Shown here piece after piece: positions 47,919-58,186 of a DNA stretch of 64,000 nucleotides; position 1 is the first letter of the stretch; every line of letters starts with the position of its first letter. A model generated the notes under the pieces. It made no database searches. It was not told where the DNA came from and was given only the letters and a program-made list of their open reading frames with translations. The position numbers and the translations under genes are program-made. The DNA comes from Nocardia sputorum (GTDB taxonomy: Bacteria; Actinomycetota; Actinomycetes; Mycobacteriales; Mycobacteriaceae), in assembly GCF_027924405.1 (NCBI RefSeq), contig NZ_AP026978.1, positions 5,456,001 through 5,520,000 on the forward strand, in the 5' to 3' direction.

Positions 47919-50900
47919 TTACGCGCATCCGATGCCCTTGGCCCGGTAGGCGCCGTCCTGCGCCAGGCGCGCGTCCGGCGAGAGCAGCACGTCGGCCTCC
48001 AGCTCGCGCGCCCGCTTGGCCGGGGTGCCGTCCCCGCCGAGCCTGCGATCCGCGGGACGCTCGTACAGCGGCGCGCCGCCGCACATCGCCTCCACGAACC
48101 GCTGGCGCCCGGACAGCTGCCGCTCCTGCGCCTTACGCTGGTACTCCTCCCGCTTCTCCGGCGCGATGGCCTGGATGAACGCCTCCGGGTGCACGACCGC
48201 CAGCAGACCGTTCACATGGCCGAACCCGAGCGAGGTGACCAGACCGGCCTTGAGCGGAAGGCGATCGCCCAGCCGCAACGGCTCGCGCAGCCACACCAGG
48301 TGCGGGAAGGCCAGCATCTTCTCGTCCACGCAGTCGAGGCTGCGGTTCGGCGGGATCACGCCCTGCTCCAGCACCTGGCACAGGCCGATGAGCTGGAAGG
48401 CGGCCGCGCCGCCCTTCGCGTGCCCGGTGAGGGTCTTCTGCGAGACGACGAACAGCGGAGCTCCGTCCGAGCGTCCGATGGCCGTGGCGAGGCGCTCGTG
48501 CAGCTCGGACTCGTTCGGGTCGTTGGCGGCCGTCGAGGTGTCGTGCTTGGACACCACGGCGATCTCGTCCGGGGTCACGCCCAGCTTGCGCAGCTCGGTC
48601 GCCAGCCTGGACTCACTCCCGCCGCGACCGGCGCCCAGCGCGCCCAGGCCGGGAGCCGGGATGGAGGTGTGCACGCCGTCCGCGAAGGACTGCGCGTAGG
48701 CGACCACGCCCAGCACCGGCAGGCCCATCTCCAGCGCGACGCTGCCGCGCGCCAGCAGGACCGTTCCGCCACCCTGCGATTCGATGAAACCACCGCGGCG
48801 GCGGTCGTTCGCGCGGGAGAAGTACCGGTCGCTGATGCCCTTGGCGCTCATGGCCGCGGAATCCGCGGTGGCCGACATGTCACCGAAGCCGACGATGCCT
48901 TCGATGCCGAGGTCGTCGTACCCGCCGGCCACGACCAGATCGGCCTTGCCGAGCCGGATCTTGTCGACACCCTCCTCGACCGACACCGCGGCGGTGGCGC
49001 AGGCCGCCACCGGGTGCACCATCGCGCCGTAGCTGCCGACGTAGGACTGCACCACGTGCGCCAGCGCCACGTTCGGCAGCGCCTCCTGCAGGATGTCGTT
49101 CGGGCGCGACTCGCCGAGCAGATTGTCGATGTACAGCGAGCGCATCGAGGACATGCCGCCCATGCCGGTGCCCTGCGTGTTGGCGACCAGCGAAGGATGC
49201 ACCCAGCTCAGCAGCTCGGCGGGGCTGAACCCGGAGCCGACGAACGCGTCCACCGTGCAGACGATGTTCCACAGCGCGACCCGGTCCACCGAAGCGGCCA
49301 TGTCGGGCGAGATGCCCCAGATGGTGGGGTCCCAGCCGGTGGGGATCTGGCCGCCGACGGTGCGCGAGAGCTTGGCCCGGCGCGGCACGCGGATCTCGGT
49401 GCCTGCCTTGCGCGTCACGGTCCAGTCACCGGAGCCCTCGACCGGCGTGATCACCGTGTGCTCCGGATCGGCGGCATGGAAGGCGCGCGCCTCGGCCTCA
49501 CCGCCCACCGTGAACGACAGGTCCTGGTCGAGGAAGACCGAGGTCATCAAGGGGGCCGAATTGTCGGTCATGGCGCCGTCGTCTTCGTAGCGGCGCACAC
49601 CGCAGCGGGCGACCACGGCGTCGTGATAGCGCTCGGCCAGCTCGTGCTCGGGCACGTAGTCACCGGACGCGGCGTCATACCAGCCCGGCTTCGGGTCGTT
49701 CTCCCAGGTGACCATGCCGGTGGTCCAGGCCAGCTCCAGCACGCCCGCGGCCGACAGCTCGTCGGAGACCTCCATCTCGAAGCGGGTGCGCGCCGAGCCG
49801 TAGGGGCCCAGCTCCCCCGCGCCGACGATGACCACCATGTCGGCCGGATCCGCGGTCACCTCGCCCCACTCGGGCACCGGCAGCGCGGAGGTCACGGTCG
49901 GCGGCGCGGGCAGCGCGGCGATGGTGCGGCCCGGGTCGGCGTCGGTCTCCTCCTCCGCCTGCTCCGCGGCCTGCTTGGCCAGCGCGGGCAGATCCAGCTT
50001 GGCCCTGGCCAGTCCACCGGTCAGGTCGATCTGCTGCGGGCCGGTCACGGTGACCTGACGGGCCCGCGAGGTGCACCACTTGAGCAGTTCGTCGGCCATC
50101 TCGGCGGTGGACCAGGTCTGCACGCCCGCCTTCTCGACCGCCTCGACCATCGGGTCGTTGTGACCCATCAGACCGGTGCCGCGCACCCAGCCGATCAGCG
50201 CGTGCACCAGGGTGACCCGGGCCGACCACGACTTCTCGGCCCGCCACTTGGCGACCACCGCGTCCAGCGCCGCCTTCGACTCGCCGTAGGCGCCGTCGCC
50301 GCCGAACATGCCGCGGTTGGGCGAACCGGGCAGCACGACATGCAGTTTCCCGTCCACATCGTGCTCGGCGCCCAGCTTCGACAGACCGCCGATCAGCCGT
50401 TCGACCGACCAGAGCAGCACGCGCATCTCCATCTCGGCGCGCGCGCCCGCGTCGGCGAGATCACCGGCCACCCGCGGCGCCGCGAAGGGCAGCAGCAGGG
50501 TGGGCGTCATCGCGTCCTTGATCTTGATCTTCGCGCCGCCCGCGCTGTCGACCTGCTCGGAGCCGATCCAGTCGATCAGGGCGTCGATGTCCTGGTAGGA
50601 CGCCATGTTCGCGGGCACCACCCACAGCGCCGCGCCGTGGCGGGCGTTGTCGCGGTACAGCTTGCGGTAGAAGGCGAGGCGCTCGTCGTTCAGCGTCGAG
50701 GTGGTCACCACCACCGTGGCGCCGCCGCCGAGCAGCCTGCCGGTCACCGCCGCGGCGATGGATCCCTTGCTGGCGCCGGTGATCACCGCGATGTCCGAGG
50801 ACCACAGGCCCGGCTCTTCGGTGCTCAGCGCCGCCTCGGCGATGCGCTCGTACAGCCCGGCGAGCACCGAACGCGCCTCGTGCTTCGCGCGCTCGCGCCA

Positions 50901-53900
50901 CCAGTTGGCCTGTGCCGCAACGGCTTCGCCCGCTCCCAGGAATCCGGTGACCGGTCCGTTCGCGCTGCCCGAGTCGTCGGCCAGCCACAGCCGGGCCAGA
51001 TCCTCGCGCGCCGTGGCCCAGCGGTCGTCCAGCAGGACCGCCTTGCGGGCGTCGAACGCGGGCGCGACCAGACGCGGCCAGTCCGAACCGAGTTCGGCCG
51101 ACACCAGGTCGACCAGCGAGTCGTCGGTCGCCTCGGGCGCCGAGACCCGCTCGGACAGGCCGAGCTGTTCGAGCACGACGCGCGCGGCCGTGGCCAGCAC
51201 GCCGTCACGCCCGGTGATCTGCTCGGTGAACTCACCCAGCGCGGCGGCGTCGACGGTCGCACCGCCACCGCCGCCCGCCGACGGCAGCGACACCGCGACA
51301 CCGCGGCGGGCCGCGACGGCCTGCACGGCCGCGTCGATGGCCGCGTCGACCGAGGCGGCGTCGCTCAGCGCACCGGAGACCAGTCCGCCCAGGTCGCCGC
51401 CGCGCACGCTGGTGCCTTCCCTGGTGCCCAGCGACACCTCGGCGGTCACGTGGCTGGCCCACCCGTCACCGAGTTCCCAGACCTTCGTGACCCGCTCGGC
51501 GATGGCGGCCGGACGCTTGCCGGACGGGCCGAACACCTTGCGCAGATGGTCGCCGATGGCGTCGGTGAGCACCGTGCCGAAGGGACGATAAGTGCGGGCG
51601 AGCCGCTCCACCGTCGCGGACAGCGCGCCCATGTCGGCGTCGGCCGCGCCGTCGATCGCACCGAGCGAGAGCTCGGAGCCGAGGTCGACCAGCAGCTGGT
51701 TGCGCCGCGACGACACGCCGTCGCACAGGCCCTCGATGGTGTCCACCGGGCCGATCTGGTCCAGCCGCAGCTTGGTCCACAGCGCGATCAGCACGCGGGT
51801 GGCGTCAGCGGCGGTGAACGCGATGTCGTCCGGACGCGGGCCGCCCGAGCTCGGGGCGGGCGCGGCCACGGGGGCGGCGGCGACGGCCGCTGCCGGAGCC
51901 GCGGCGGCCGCGACCTCTTCGACCGGCTCGTCCACCGGCGCGGGGTCGGTGTCGGTCGCGTAGACGATGGCCGCCTCGCGCTCGATGTTGAGCACCTCGA
52001 CGGTGGCGCCGCCGAACGCGGGCAGCTTCAGCGTCTGGGAGGCCAGGTTGGCCACCGTGGGCGTGGCGCCGAGACCGATCTCGACGAACCGCTCGATGCC
52101 GAGGCCGCCCTGGGCGGGATCGGTGAACAGCAAGTCCTGGGTCTCGATCCAGCGCACCGGGCTGGCGAACTGCCAGGCGAGCAACTCGATCAGCACCACG
52201 CGGCACAGCTCGGTCGGACGGGCGGCCCAGCTGTCGAAGTCGGCCAGCACCTGCGCGAGCGGTTCGGACGGCACCAGGTCCGCGATCTCCTGAACGAACG
52301 CCCGCTCGAGCGAGAACAGCCTCGGCACCAGGTTCGGGATGTAGCGGCCGACCAGGGTCTCCGGGCGCAGATCCACCGGCAACAGCTGCTCGAGCTTCTG
52401 CCGGAACTCCGGAACGCCCTTGCGCAGCACGGTCGAGTGGAACGGCACGTCGATGCCGGGGACCAGGATGAACGCCCGCTTGCCGCCGAATTCGGCACGG
52501 CGGCGGTCGATCTCCTCCTCCAGCGCGTCGAGTCCGGCCACCGTGCCCGCGATCGCGTACTGCGACCCGCGCAGGTTCAGGTTGACTACCTCGAGGAACT
52601 CCCCGACCCGCTCGCCCACTTCCTTGACGAAGCCGACGACCTCCGCGTCGGGCAGACCGATCTGCGAGGGCCGGATCGCGGCCATCCGGTAGTCGCTGCG
52701 TCCCTGCGCGTCCCGCGGCACCAGCTCGTGCATCGCGGACCCGCGCTGGAACACCACCTCGAGCACCGCCTCCAGCGGCAGCACTCCGGCGACGGCGGCG
52801 AGCGCGTTGTACTCACCGACCGAGTGGCCCGCGAGCAGCGCGTCCTCGACGAACGCGCCGGCCTCGCGCAGCTCCGCCACCTGGGCGACACCGAGCGTGG
52901 CCATGGCGACCTGGGTGAACTGGGTCAGGTGCAGCACGCCGTCCGGGTGCCGGTGCTCGACGCCACGCGCCTTCAGGTAGGTCGGGTTGTCGCGCACCAC
53001 GGCCAGGATCGAGAAGCCGAGTGCGGCACGCGTGTGCTTGTCGGCGCGGTCCCAGATCTCCTTGGCGGCCTTCGACCGGGAGCGGGCGTCCAGCCCCATC
53101 CCCTTGCGCTGGATGCCCTGCCCGGGGAAGGCGTAGACGGTCTTCGGCGCAGCGGTGCGACCGGTCGCGGTCATCACCAGTTCGCCTTCGGCCCGGCAGG
53201 AGACCTCGACGATCTCGCTGCCCGCGTCGACGGCGACCCGCTCGACGCGCACATCGATCTGCGCACCGGGGCGGACCATGCCGAGGAAGCGGGTGGTCCA
53301 CGCGGTCAGCGTCCGCGCGGGCACCGAAGCGGCCGGATCCACCGCCGACACGACGTGCTGCGCGGCGGCCGACAGCCACATGCCGTGCACGATCGGGCTG
53401 CCGAGCCCGGCGAGCTTCGCGGCGGCATCGCTGGTGTGAATCGGGTTGTGGTCGCCGGAGACAGCGGCGAAGGCGTGCATCGTGCGCGGCGCCACGATCG
53501 TCACGTCGCGACGGCGCCTGCGCGGGGTGTCGGTGGCCGCGTCGGACACCGTGCCCGCCGCGCGCGGCGGATCGGTGAGTTCACCCGCGCCGGTACGCCC
53601 CCGGATCGCGAAGCGTTCGGTGAGGGTGGCCAGCACCGGCATCGACATCCCGGTCTCGGGCTTGTCCAGCATGGCGGTGATCCGCACGTGCACCTCGACG
53701 ACGCGGCCGAGGTCGGTGTCCAGGGTCTCCCCGGCCTCCGCGCGCACCGCCAGCACGCTGGTCTCGGCGGGCAGTTCACCGGCGAGGTGCACCTGGTGAT
53801 CCAGGTGGACCAGGTCGAGCATGCCCTCGATGACGCTCTCGCCCTGCGCGGTGCGGGTCGCGCCGAGCACCGCGAACACGGCGGGCCAGCAGGCGCCGAC

Positions 53901-56900
53901 CAGCACGTCGGGCACGGTGCGGCCGAGCGTGCTCAGCGTGGCGGGCAGGCCGGAGCCGGTCACCCCGGCGTGGTCGGCGATCAGATCCGGCGTCCAGGCC
54001 AGGTTCACATGCGCGACCTTGCCCTTGACCTCGGGCAGATCCTGGCCCGCGGCGAGCGCGAGCAGCGCGGACATGGCCTCGTCGGCGTCTGCTTCGGTGA
54101 CCACCGGAGCGCCGCCGTTGTAGATCGAGGTCGGCACGGTGATCCGGATGCGCACCGCGTTGCCCGCCAGCAGCGGAACGGTCAGCTCCAGGTACGCGTG
54201 CTCCGGCTCGGGGCCGGTGGTCTCGGCCAGCGTCGCGCCGCTGGGCGGGTGCACCGCGCCCTTGCCGTCGACGACCCATTCGGACAGGTCGCCGAGCCGG
54301 TGCACCGGGCTGATCGTGGTGCGTCCGGCCCACTGCACGTCGGGGGCGGCGAGCACGGCGTCGATCGGGCCGCTGGTGACGCCCGCCGTACGGCGCGCGT
54401 CCACCGGGGCGGGCGTCACGCCGGCGCGCACCAGGGAGTAGGCGGTGTCCTGCTCGAAGCGATCGAGCAGCTCACCGACCGGCTCGTCGACCCGGGTGAT
54501 GCCCGCGACGGAAACGGTGCCGGGAATGACGCACACCTGATCGGCCGAGTAGCGCGGATCGTGCGCCTGCCACAGCGAATCCGAGCGCCACCAGCGGCGC
54601 ACGTCGGCGTCCACCACCGGCACGAAGTTCACCGGCTTGCCCGGGGTCTTGCACAGCGCGATGAAGAACGGGACGTCGGCCGGGTGCAGCAGGGTCTGCG
54701 CCGTGGCGGGGTAGGCGTCCTTCAGGGCGCACAGCGCCGCTACCGGGTCCTCGAAGTCGTCGTCGCTCGCGAACAGCGTCGGGATCTCGCCGCGATCGGC
54801 CGGATGCAGCCGGGATTCGGTGCGGCGCACCATCTCCGCGAACCGGTCGCGCCAGGTGATGTCCAGCCACACCGAGCGGGTGGCCTCCGCGATCGCGTCG
54901 CCCAGGTCGCTGCCGCAGTCGAAGTCCTTGCGGCGGTCCAGTCCGACCGCGAGCTCGACGTAGCGCTCCAGCCAGTCCTGGTAGGTCATGGTGGCCAGGT
55001 CGCCGAAGTACGGCTTGGCGGTGGAGTTCAGCGCCGTGATGATCTCGTCGCGGCGTGCGGCGACCGCGTCGGCGTCGCCCGCGACCTCGTCGAGCAGGCG
55101 GCCGGTGCGCGAGGCGGCGTTGTCGATCTCGTGGATGTCGGCGCCCAGCTGACTGCGGCCCGAGGCCATGCCGCCGGACGCGGTGCCCGCACCGACCCAG
55201 TCCGGGGTGCCGGGGGTGTCCACCAGCAGTTGCTTGACCTCCGGCGCGGTGGTGGCCTCCAGCGTCGCCATGGCCGCCGTGCCGACCAGCACGCCGTCCA
55301 GCGGCATCACCGGATAACCGTGCCGCTCCGCCCACTGGCCGGTGAGGTACTCCGTCGCCCGCTCGGGCGTGCCGATGCCGCCACCGACGCAGACCACCAC
55401 GTTGGCGCGGTTGCGCAGTTCGGCGTAGGTGTCCAGCAGCAGGTCGTCGAGGTCCTCCCAGGAGTGGTGGCCACCGGCCTTGCCGCCCTCGATGTGCATG
55501 ATCACCGGGTAGTCCGGAACCTCGTCGGCGATCCGCAGCACGGCCCGGATCTGGGCGACCGTGCCCGGCTTGAAGGCGACGTGCGCGATGCCCGCTTCGG
55601 TGAGCTCGTGGATCAGCGCGACCGCTTCCTCCAGCTCCGGAATGCCCGCGGTCACGATGACGCCGTCGAACGGGGCGCCCGCCGCACGCGAGCGCTGCAC
55701 CAGCCGCTTGCCGCCCAGCTGCAATTTCCACAGGTACGGATCGAGGAACAAGGAGTTGAACTGCACCGAGCGACCCGGGTGCAGCAGCTTCTTCAGCTCG
55801 GCCACCCGGTCGGCGAAGATCTGCTCGGTCACCTGGCCGCCGCCGGCCAGCTCCGCCCAGTGGCCCGCGTTCGCCGCGGCCGCGACGATCTTCGCGTCGA
55901 CCGTCGTGGGGGTCATGCCAGCGAGCAGGATCGGCGAGCGGCCGGTCAGTTTGGTGAAGGCGGTCTCGACCACGATGCGCCCGTTGGGCAGCCGCACCGG
56001 GCGCGGCGCGAACGCCGACCACGGGGCCGCAGGCTCCGGCGCGGCGCCGGGAGTGAGCAGGCTGCGCTGCCCGGCGCGGGTGGCGGCCGCGACGATGCCG
56101 AGGCCGGTGCCCTTCAACGTGCCCGCGGTGACGCGGGACAGCAGGTCGCCCGGACCCAGGTCCAGAATCCATTGCGCGCCCGCGGCGATCACGCCCTCCA
56201 CGGCCTCCACCCAGTCGATCGGATCGACCAGGATCTGCCGCGCCAACCGGCCCGCCAGCTCGGTGTCCAGCCCGCACTGGGCGGCCCAGCTGCTCACCAG
56301 GTCGACGGTGTCGGCCAGCGCCGGGTGGTGGAACGCCACGTCGACGGCCACGTCCTCGAAGACCGGCGCGAACACCGAGCCACCGCGCACCTTGGCGTCA
56401 CGCTCGCGCGCCTGCTCGTCGTGGATCTGCGCGCACCGCTGGCGCACCCGCTCGAGTTGCGCGGGCGGCCCGGAGAGCACCGCGCGCCGACGTCCGTTGC
56501 GGATCGAGACCACCACGCTCGCGGCGGGATCGGCTCCCTCGCACACCTCGGCCACCACGGTGCGCAGCTGCTCGGGATCGACATTGGACACCGCGACCAT
56601 CGGCGAGCGCTCGCCCACCGGCATCAGCCCACGTCGCCGCGCCACCAAACCGGCTGCTGCGCCGATCATCTGGGCCACCGCGAGCAGCTCGGCGTCCCGC
56701 GCGCCACCGGCTTCGACCGCCGCGGCGGCGAGCAGGCCCTGCGAGTGCCCGACGATCGCGACGGGCGCGTGCTCGGCCGGATCCAGACCTTGCAGCCGCA
56801 GCGCCCGCACGGCCGCCACCTGGGTCAGCAGCACGCCAGGCATGGACACCGCGGCCGATCGCAGCACCGGCTCGGCCGGAGCGGCGGAGGTCTCGCCCTC

Positions 56901-57236
56901 CTCGGTGTCGGCGAGCTCGTTCTCCAGCATCCAGCCGATCGGATCGAAGCCGACCGGACGCACCACCAGCAACTGCGCCGCCACCGGCTCGAGCAGCGTG
57001 GCCGCCTCGTTGACCAGCGCGGTCAGCTCCGGCTCCAGCGCGCTGTCGCGCCCGATCTCCTCCAGCTCACTCAGCCACTGGGCACCCTGTCCCCCGAAGG
57101 CGAGCGCGTACGGCACGCCGCCGAGCAGACGATCCAACAGCGGCGACCGCGCCCCGCCCGACGCGGCCTTCCCGGCGGCGGCAACCACCTTCGTGCTCTG
57201 TCCGGATTCGGTCTTGGTGCTCTCGTTGATCGTCAA
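47919..57236 (-). CDS. fas: Type I fatty acid synthase
   Basis: The protein is 3105 aa, starting at a TTG (57236). The first residues MTINE parallel M. tuberculosis MTIHE, and GGAGAAGGAAG lies ten bases upstream; an ATG at 57266 would place that site inside the gene. Domains in order: acetyltransferase (GHSQG near 159); enoyl reductase (LLAGMTPTT near 437); MaoC-type dehydratase (SGDHNPIHT near 1261); malonyl/palmitoyl transferase (GHSVGEYNA near 1469); ACP (GVSSRRNQ, Ser near 1842); ketoreductase (VITGASKGS near 2151); ketosynthase (ACATAAVS near 2747, with HDTST near 2899 and TGHAKGG near 2937). It makes the C16-C26 acyl chains for phospholipids and mycolates. A Pro/Ala-rich linker precedes the ACP. 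It is likely controlled by FasR through palindromes upstream. Confidence 0.97.
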   Translation of the reverse strand: MTINESTKTESGQSTKVVAAAGKAASGGARSPLLDRLLGGVPYALAFGGQGAQWLSELEEIGRDSALEPELTALVNEAATLLEPVAAQLLVVRPVGFDPIGWMLENELADTEEGETSAAPAEPVLRSAAVSMPGVLLTQVAAVRALRLQGLDPAEHAPVAIVGHSQGLLAAAAVEAGGARDAELLAVAQMIGAAAGLVARRRGLMPVGERSPMVAVSNVDPEQLRTVVAEVCEGADPAASVVVSIRNGRRRAVLSGPPAQLERVRQRCAQIHDEQARERDAKVRGGSVFAPVFEDVAVDVAFHHPALADTVDLVSSWAAQCGLDTELAGRLARQILVDPIDWVEAVEGVIAAGAQWILDLGPGDLLSRVTAGTLKGTGLGIVAAATRAGQRSLLTPGAAPEPAAPWSAFAPRPVRLPNGRIVVETAFTKLTGRSPILLAGMTPTTVDAKIVAAAANAGHWAELAGGGQVTEQIFADRVAELKKLLHPGRSVQFNSLFLDPYLWKLQLGGKRLVQRSRAAGAPFDGVIVTAGIPELEEAVALIHELTEAGIAHVAFKPGTVAQIRAVLRIADEVPDYPVIMHIEGGKAGGHHSWEDLDDLLLDTYAELRNRANVVVCVGGGIGTPERATEYLTGQWAERHGYPVMPLDGVLVGTAAMATLEATTAPEVKQLLVDTPGTPDWVGAGTASGGMASGRSQLGADIHEIDNAASRTGRLLDEVAGDADAVAARRDEIITALNSTAKPYFGDLATMTYQDWLERYVELAVGLDRRKDFDCGSDLGDAIAEATRSVWLDITWRDRFAEMVRRTESRLHPADRGEIPTLFASDDDFEDPVAALCALKDAYPATAQTLLHPADVPFFIALCKTPGKPVNFVPVVDADVRRWWRSDSLWQAHDPRYSADQVCVIPGTVSVAGITRVDEPVGELLDRFEQDTAYSLVRAGVTPAPVDARRTAGVTSGPIDAVLAAPDVQWAGRTTISPVHRLGDLSEWVVDGKGAVHPPSGATLAETTGPEPEHAYLELTVPLLAGNAVRIRITVPTSIYNGGAPVVTEADADEAMSALLALAAGQDLPEVKGKVAHVNLAWTPDLIADHAGVTGSGLPATLSTLGRTVPDVLVGACWPAVFAVLGATRTAQGESVIEGMLDLVHLDHQVHLAGELPAETSVLAVRAEAGETLDTDLGRVVEVHVRITAMLDKPETGMSMPVLATLTERFAIRGRTGAGELTDPPRAAGTVSDAATDTPRRRRRDVTIVAPRTMHAFAAVSGDHNPIHTSDAAAKLAGLGSPIVHGMWLSAAAQHVVSAVDPAASVPARTLTAWTTRFLGMVRPGAQIDVRVERVAVDAGSEIVEVSCRAEGELVMTATGRTAAPKTVYAFPGQGIQRKGMGLDARSRSKAAKEIWDRADKHTRAALGFSILAVVRDNPTYLKARGVEHRHPDGVLHLTQFTQVAMATLGVAQVAELREAGAFVEDALLAGHSVGEYNALAAVAGVLPLEAVLEVVFQRGSAMHELVPRDAQGRSDYRMAAIRPSQIGLPDAEVVGFVKEVGERVGEFLEVVNLNLRGSQYAIAGTVAGLDALEEEIDRRRAEFGGKRAFILVPGIDVPFHSTVLRKGVPEFRQKLEQLLPVDLRPETLVGRYIPNLVPRLFSLERAFVQEIADLVPSEPLAQVLADFDSWAARPTELCRVVLIELLAWQFASPVRWIETQDLLFTDPAQGGLGIERFVEIGLGATPTVANLASQTLKLPAFGGATVEVLNIEREAAIVYATDTDPAPVDEPVEEVAAAAAPAAAVAAAPVAAPAPSSGGPRPDDIAFTAADATRVLIALWTKLRLDQIGPVDTIEGLCDGVSSRRNQLLVDLGSELSLGAIDGAADADMGALSATVERLARTYRPFGTVLTDAIGDHLRKVFGPSGKRPAAIAERVTKVWELGDGWASHVTAEVSLGTREGTSVRGGDLGGLVSGALSDAASVDAAIDAAVQAVAARRGVAVSLPSAGGGGGATVDAAALGEFTEQITGRDGVLATAARVVLEQLGLSERVSAPEATDDSLVDLVSAELGSDWPRLVAPAFDARKAVLLDDRWATAREDLARLWLADDSGSANGPVTGFLGAGEAVAAQANWWRERAKHEARSVLAGLYERIAEAALSTEEPGLWSSDIAVITGASKGSIAAAVTGRLLGGGATVVVTTSTLNDERLAFYRKLYRDNARHGAALWVVPANMASYQDIDALIDWIGSEQVDSAGGAKIKIKDAMTPTLLLPFAAPRVAGDLADAGARAEMEMRVLLWSVERLIGGLSKLGAEHDVDGKLHVVLPGSPNRGMFGGDGAYGESKAALDAVVAKWRAEKSWSARVTLVHALIGWVRGTGLMGHNDPMVEAVEKAGVQTWSTAEMADELLKWCTSRARQVTVTGPQQIDLTGGLARAKLDLPALAKQAAEQAEEETDADPGRTIAALPAPPTVTSALPVPEWGEVTADPADMVVIVGAGELGPYGSARTRFEMEVSDELSAAGVLELAWTTGMVTWENDPKPGWYDAASGDYVPEHELAERYHDAVVARCGVRRYEDDGAMTDNSAPLMTSVFLDQDLSFTVGGEAEARAFHAADPEHTVITPVEGSGDWTVTRKAGTEIRVPRRAKLSRTVGGQIPTGWDPTIWGISPDMAASVDRVALWNIVCTVDAFVGSGFSPAELLSWVHPSLVANTQGTGMGGMSSMRSLYIDNLLGESRPNDILQEALPNVALAHVVQSYVGSYGAMVHPVAACATAAVSVEEGVDKIRLGKADLVVAGGYDDLGIEGIVGFGDMSATADSAAMSAKGISDRYFSRANDRRRGGFIESQGGGTVLLARGSVALEMGLPVLGVVAYAQSFADGVHTSIPAPGLGALGAGRGGSESRLATELRKLGVTPDEIAVVSKHDTSTAANDPNESELHERLATAIGRSDGAPLFVVSQKTLTGHAKGGAAAFQLIGLCQVLEQGVIPPNRSLDCVDEKMLAFPHLVWLREPLRLGDRLPLKAGLVTSLGFGHVNGLLAVVHPEAFIQAIAPEKREEYQRKAQERQLSGRQRFVEAMCGGAPLYERPADRRLGGDGTPAKRARELEADVLLSPDARLAQDGAYRAKGIGCA

Positions 57237-57246
57237 GACGCTTCGA

Positions 57247-57257
57247 CTTCCTTCTCC
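57247..57257 (-). promoter_or_regulatory. Ribosome-binding site that decides the TTG start of fas
   Basis: On the minus strand GGAGAAGGAAG stands ten bases before the TTG at 57236. This purine-rich site supports the TTG over the upstream ATG, which would encode it as part of the protein. Confidence 0.75.
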
Positions 57258-57402
57258 ATGCGACATGCCTCGGCGACACGCCGGTCCCTACCGGTTCACG
57301 AGTGATCGCGGGTGATCGGCCTGATACGGGCGAGGATGGCACAGAATCATGAGGAAATCCTCACGTTTGCCCCCGGGCGTGGCCGCTACTTAGGAGTATT
57401 GC

Positions 57403-57416
57403 GGTACGTATGTACC
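57403..57416. promoter_or_regulatory. Palindrome in the fas promoter region
   Basis: GGTAC-GTAT-GTACC, a perfect 5-4-5 repeat, lies 167 bp upstream of the fas start. FasR of mycobacteria is known to act through inverted repeats in the fas promoter, so this is a candidate site. Confidence 0.45.
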
Positions 57417-57428
57417 AGAATAGTGGTG

Positions 57429-57449
57429 AACATGACTCTGCCTCATGTT
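57429..57449. promoter_or_regulatory. Second palindrome in the fas promoter region
   Basis: AACATGA-CTCTGCC-TCATGTT, a perfect 7-7-7 inverted repeat, lies 193 bp upstream of fas. A related weaker repeat (ATGAG-TGCCC-CTCAT) occurs about 60 bp further out. These are candidate operators in the 386-bp region between fas and tRNA-Leu. Confidence 0.5.
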
Positions 57450-57622
57450 TGAAGCCGCTGGTCCATCGGGTTACCAACGCGTACGAAACATGAGTGCCCC
57501 TCATATTGACGTTTGCCAAATCGTTATAATCCCAGGTGGGGTTACTGGCCAGTACGCCACGCCAACCCAATGCTTCGCTATGACCGATTGGCCCGGTAGA
57601 GTTTGGACGGTCGTACCATCAA

Positions 57623-57704
57623 GCGCGAGTGGCGAAATTGGCAGACGCGCCAGATTTAGGTTCTGGTGTCCACGGACGTAGGGGTTCAAGTCCCCTCTCG
57701 CGCA
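57623..57704 (+). tRNA. tRNA-Leu (TAG)
   Basis: Acceptor GCGCGAG pairs with CTCGCGC. The anticodon TAG is at 57657-57659. A long variable arm (class II) gives the 82-nt length typical of tRNA-Leu. The discriminator is A and CCA is not encoded. Confidence 0.96.
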
Positions 57705-57918
57705 CCTATTCCCGTCAGTCGTGACACTTTTTCGTGCCGCGTGTTGGAGCACACTCGCACACACGGAGGCCATCAGTGAAACACACTCTGACCTGGACCG
57801 ATTGCTGACACGTCTGCCAGATCGCGACACATCGCCGCCTGCGAAAGGTTTGCTGGCGCGGGTGATCAGCGGTGATCGCGCCGGTCATCCCACCGCAGTC
57901 GCCGTTGCAGGAATTCAT

Positions 57919-58086
57919 TTACGGACCGCAGGTCACGAACCGCGCGGTTCGTACCGCTGCCGTCAGCCAGCGTGGGCACGCAGCTGTGCCCACGCTGCGA
58001 GGTTGGAGCGCAGGCCGCGTCGGCCAATGCTGCGTCACGTAGTAGATCGCACCGAAAGCAGCCAGGAAGAACAGCGAGATTCGCAC
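57919..58086 (-). CDS. Possible 55-aa small membrane protein
   Basis: From a GTG at 58086 a short frame begins with a hydrophobic stretch (RISLFFLAAFGAIYYV) and continues with a Pro/Arg/Thr-containing tail of about 38 residues that includes two Cys (AACPRW and VTCGP). It would be a one-helix membrane or secreted peptide. No good ribosome-binding site is seen and the tail encodes the 12-bp hairpin, so it may be chance. I do not recognise it. Confidence 0.25.
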   Translation of the reverse strand: MRISLFFLAAFGAIYYVTQHWPTRPALQPRSVGTAACPRWLTAAVRTARFVTCGP

Positions 58087-58186
58087 CCGGGAACGCGCGA
58101 TTGCGGCACCGTAGAGCAGCGACGGACCACCGCCCGGCGGAGCGGGTCATACAGGTGCTGGGAGTGACCCAGGCTACAGTGAAATC

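Noticed and set aside
57237..57266. ATG start of fas ten codons upstream
   Set aside because: These codons contain the purine-rich ribosome-binding site, and the TTG start reproduces the mycobacterial N-terminus.
47745..57305. A 3,186-codon open frame on the plus strand
   Set aside because: It is antisense to fas, which carries every catalytic motif of FAS-I on the minus strand. The plus frame is a compositional shadow.
57721..58167. 148-codon plus-strand frame after tRNA-Leu
   Set aside because: Arg/His/Ser-rich without domain or ribosome-binding site, and no conserved pattern. Treated as non-coding.
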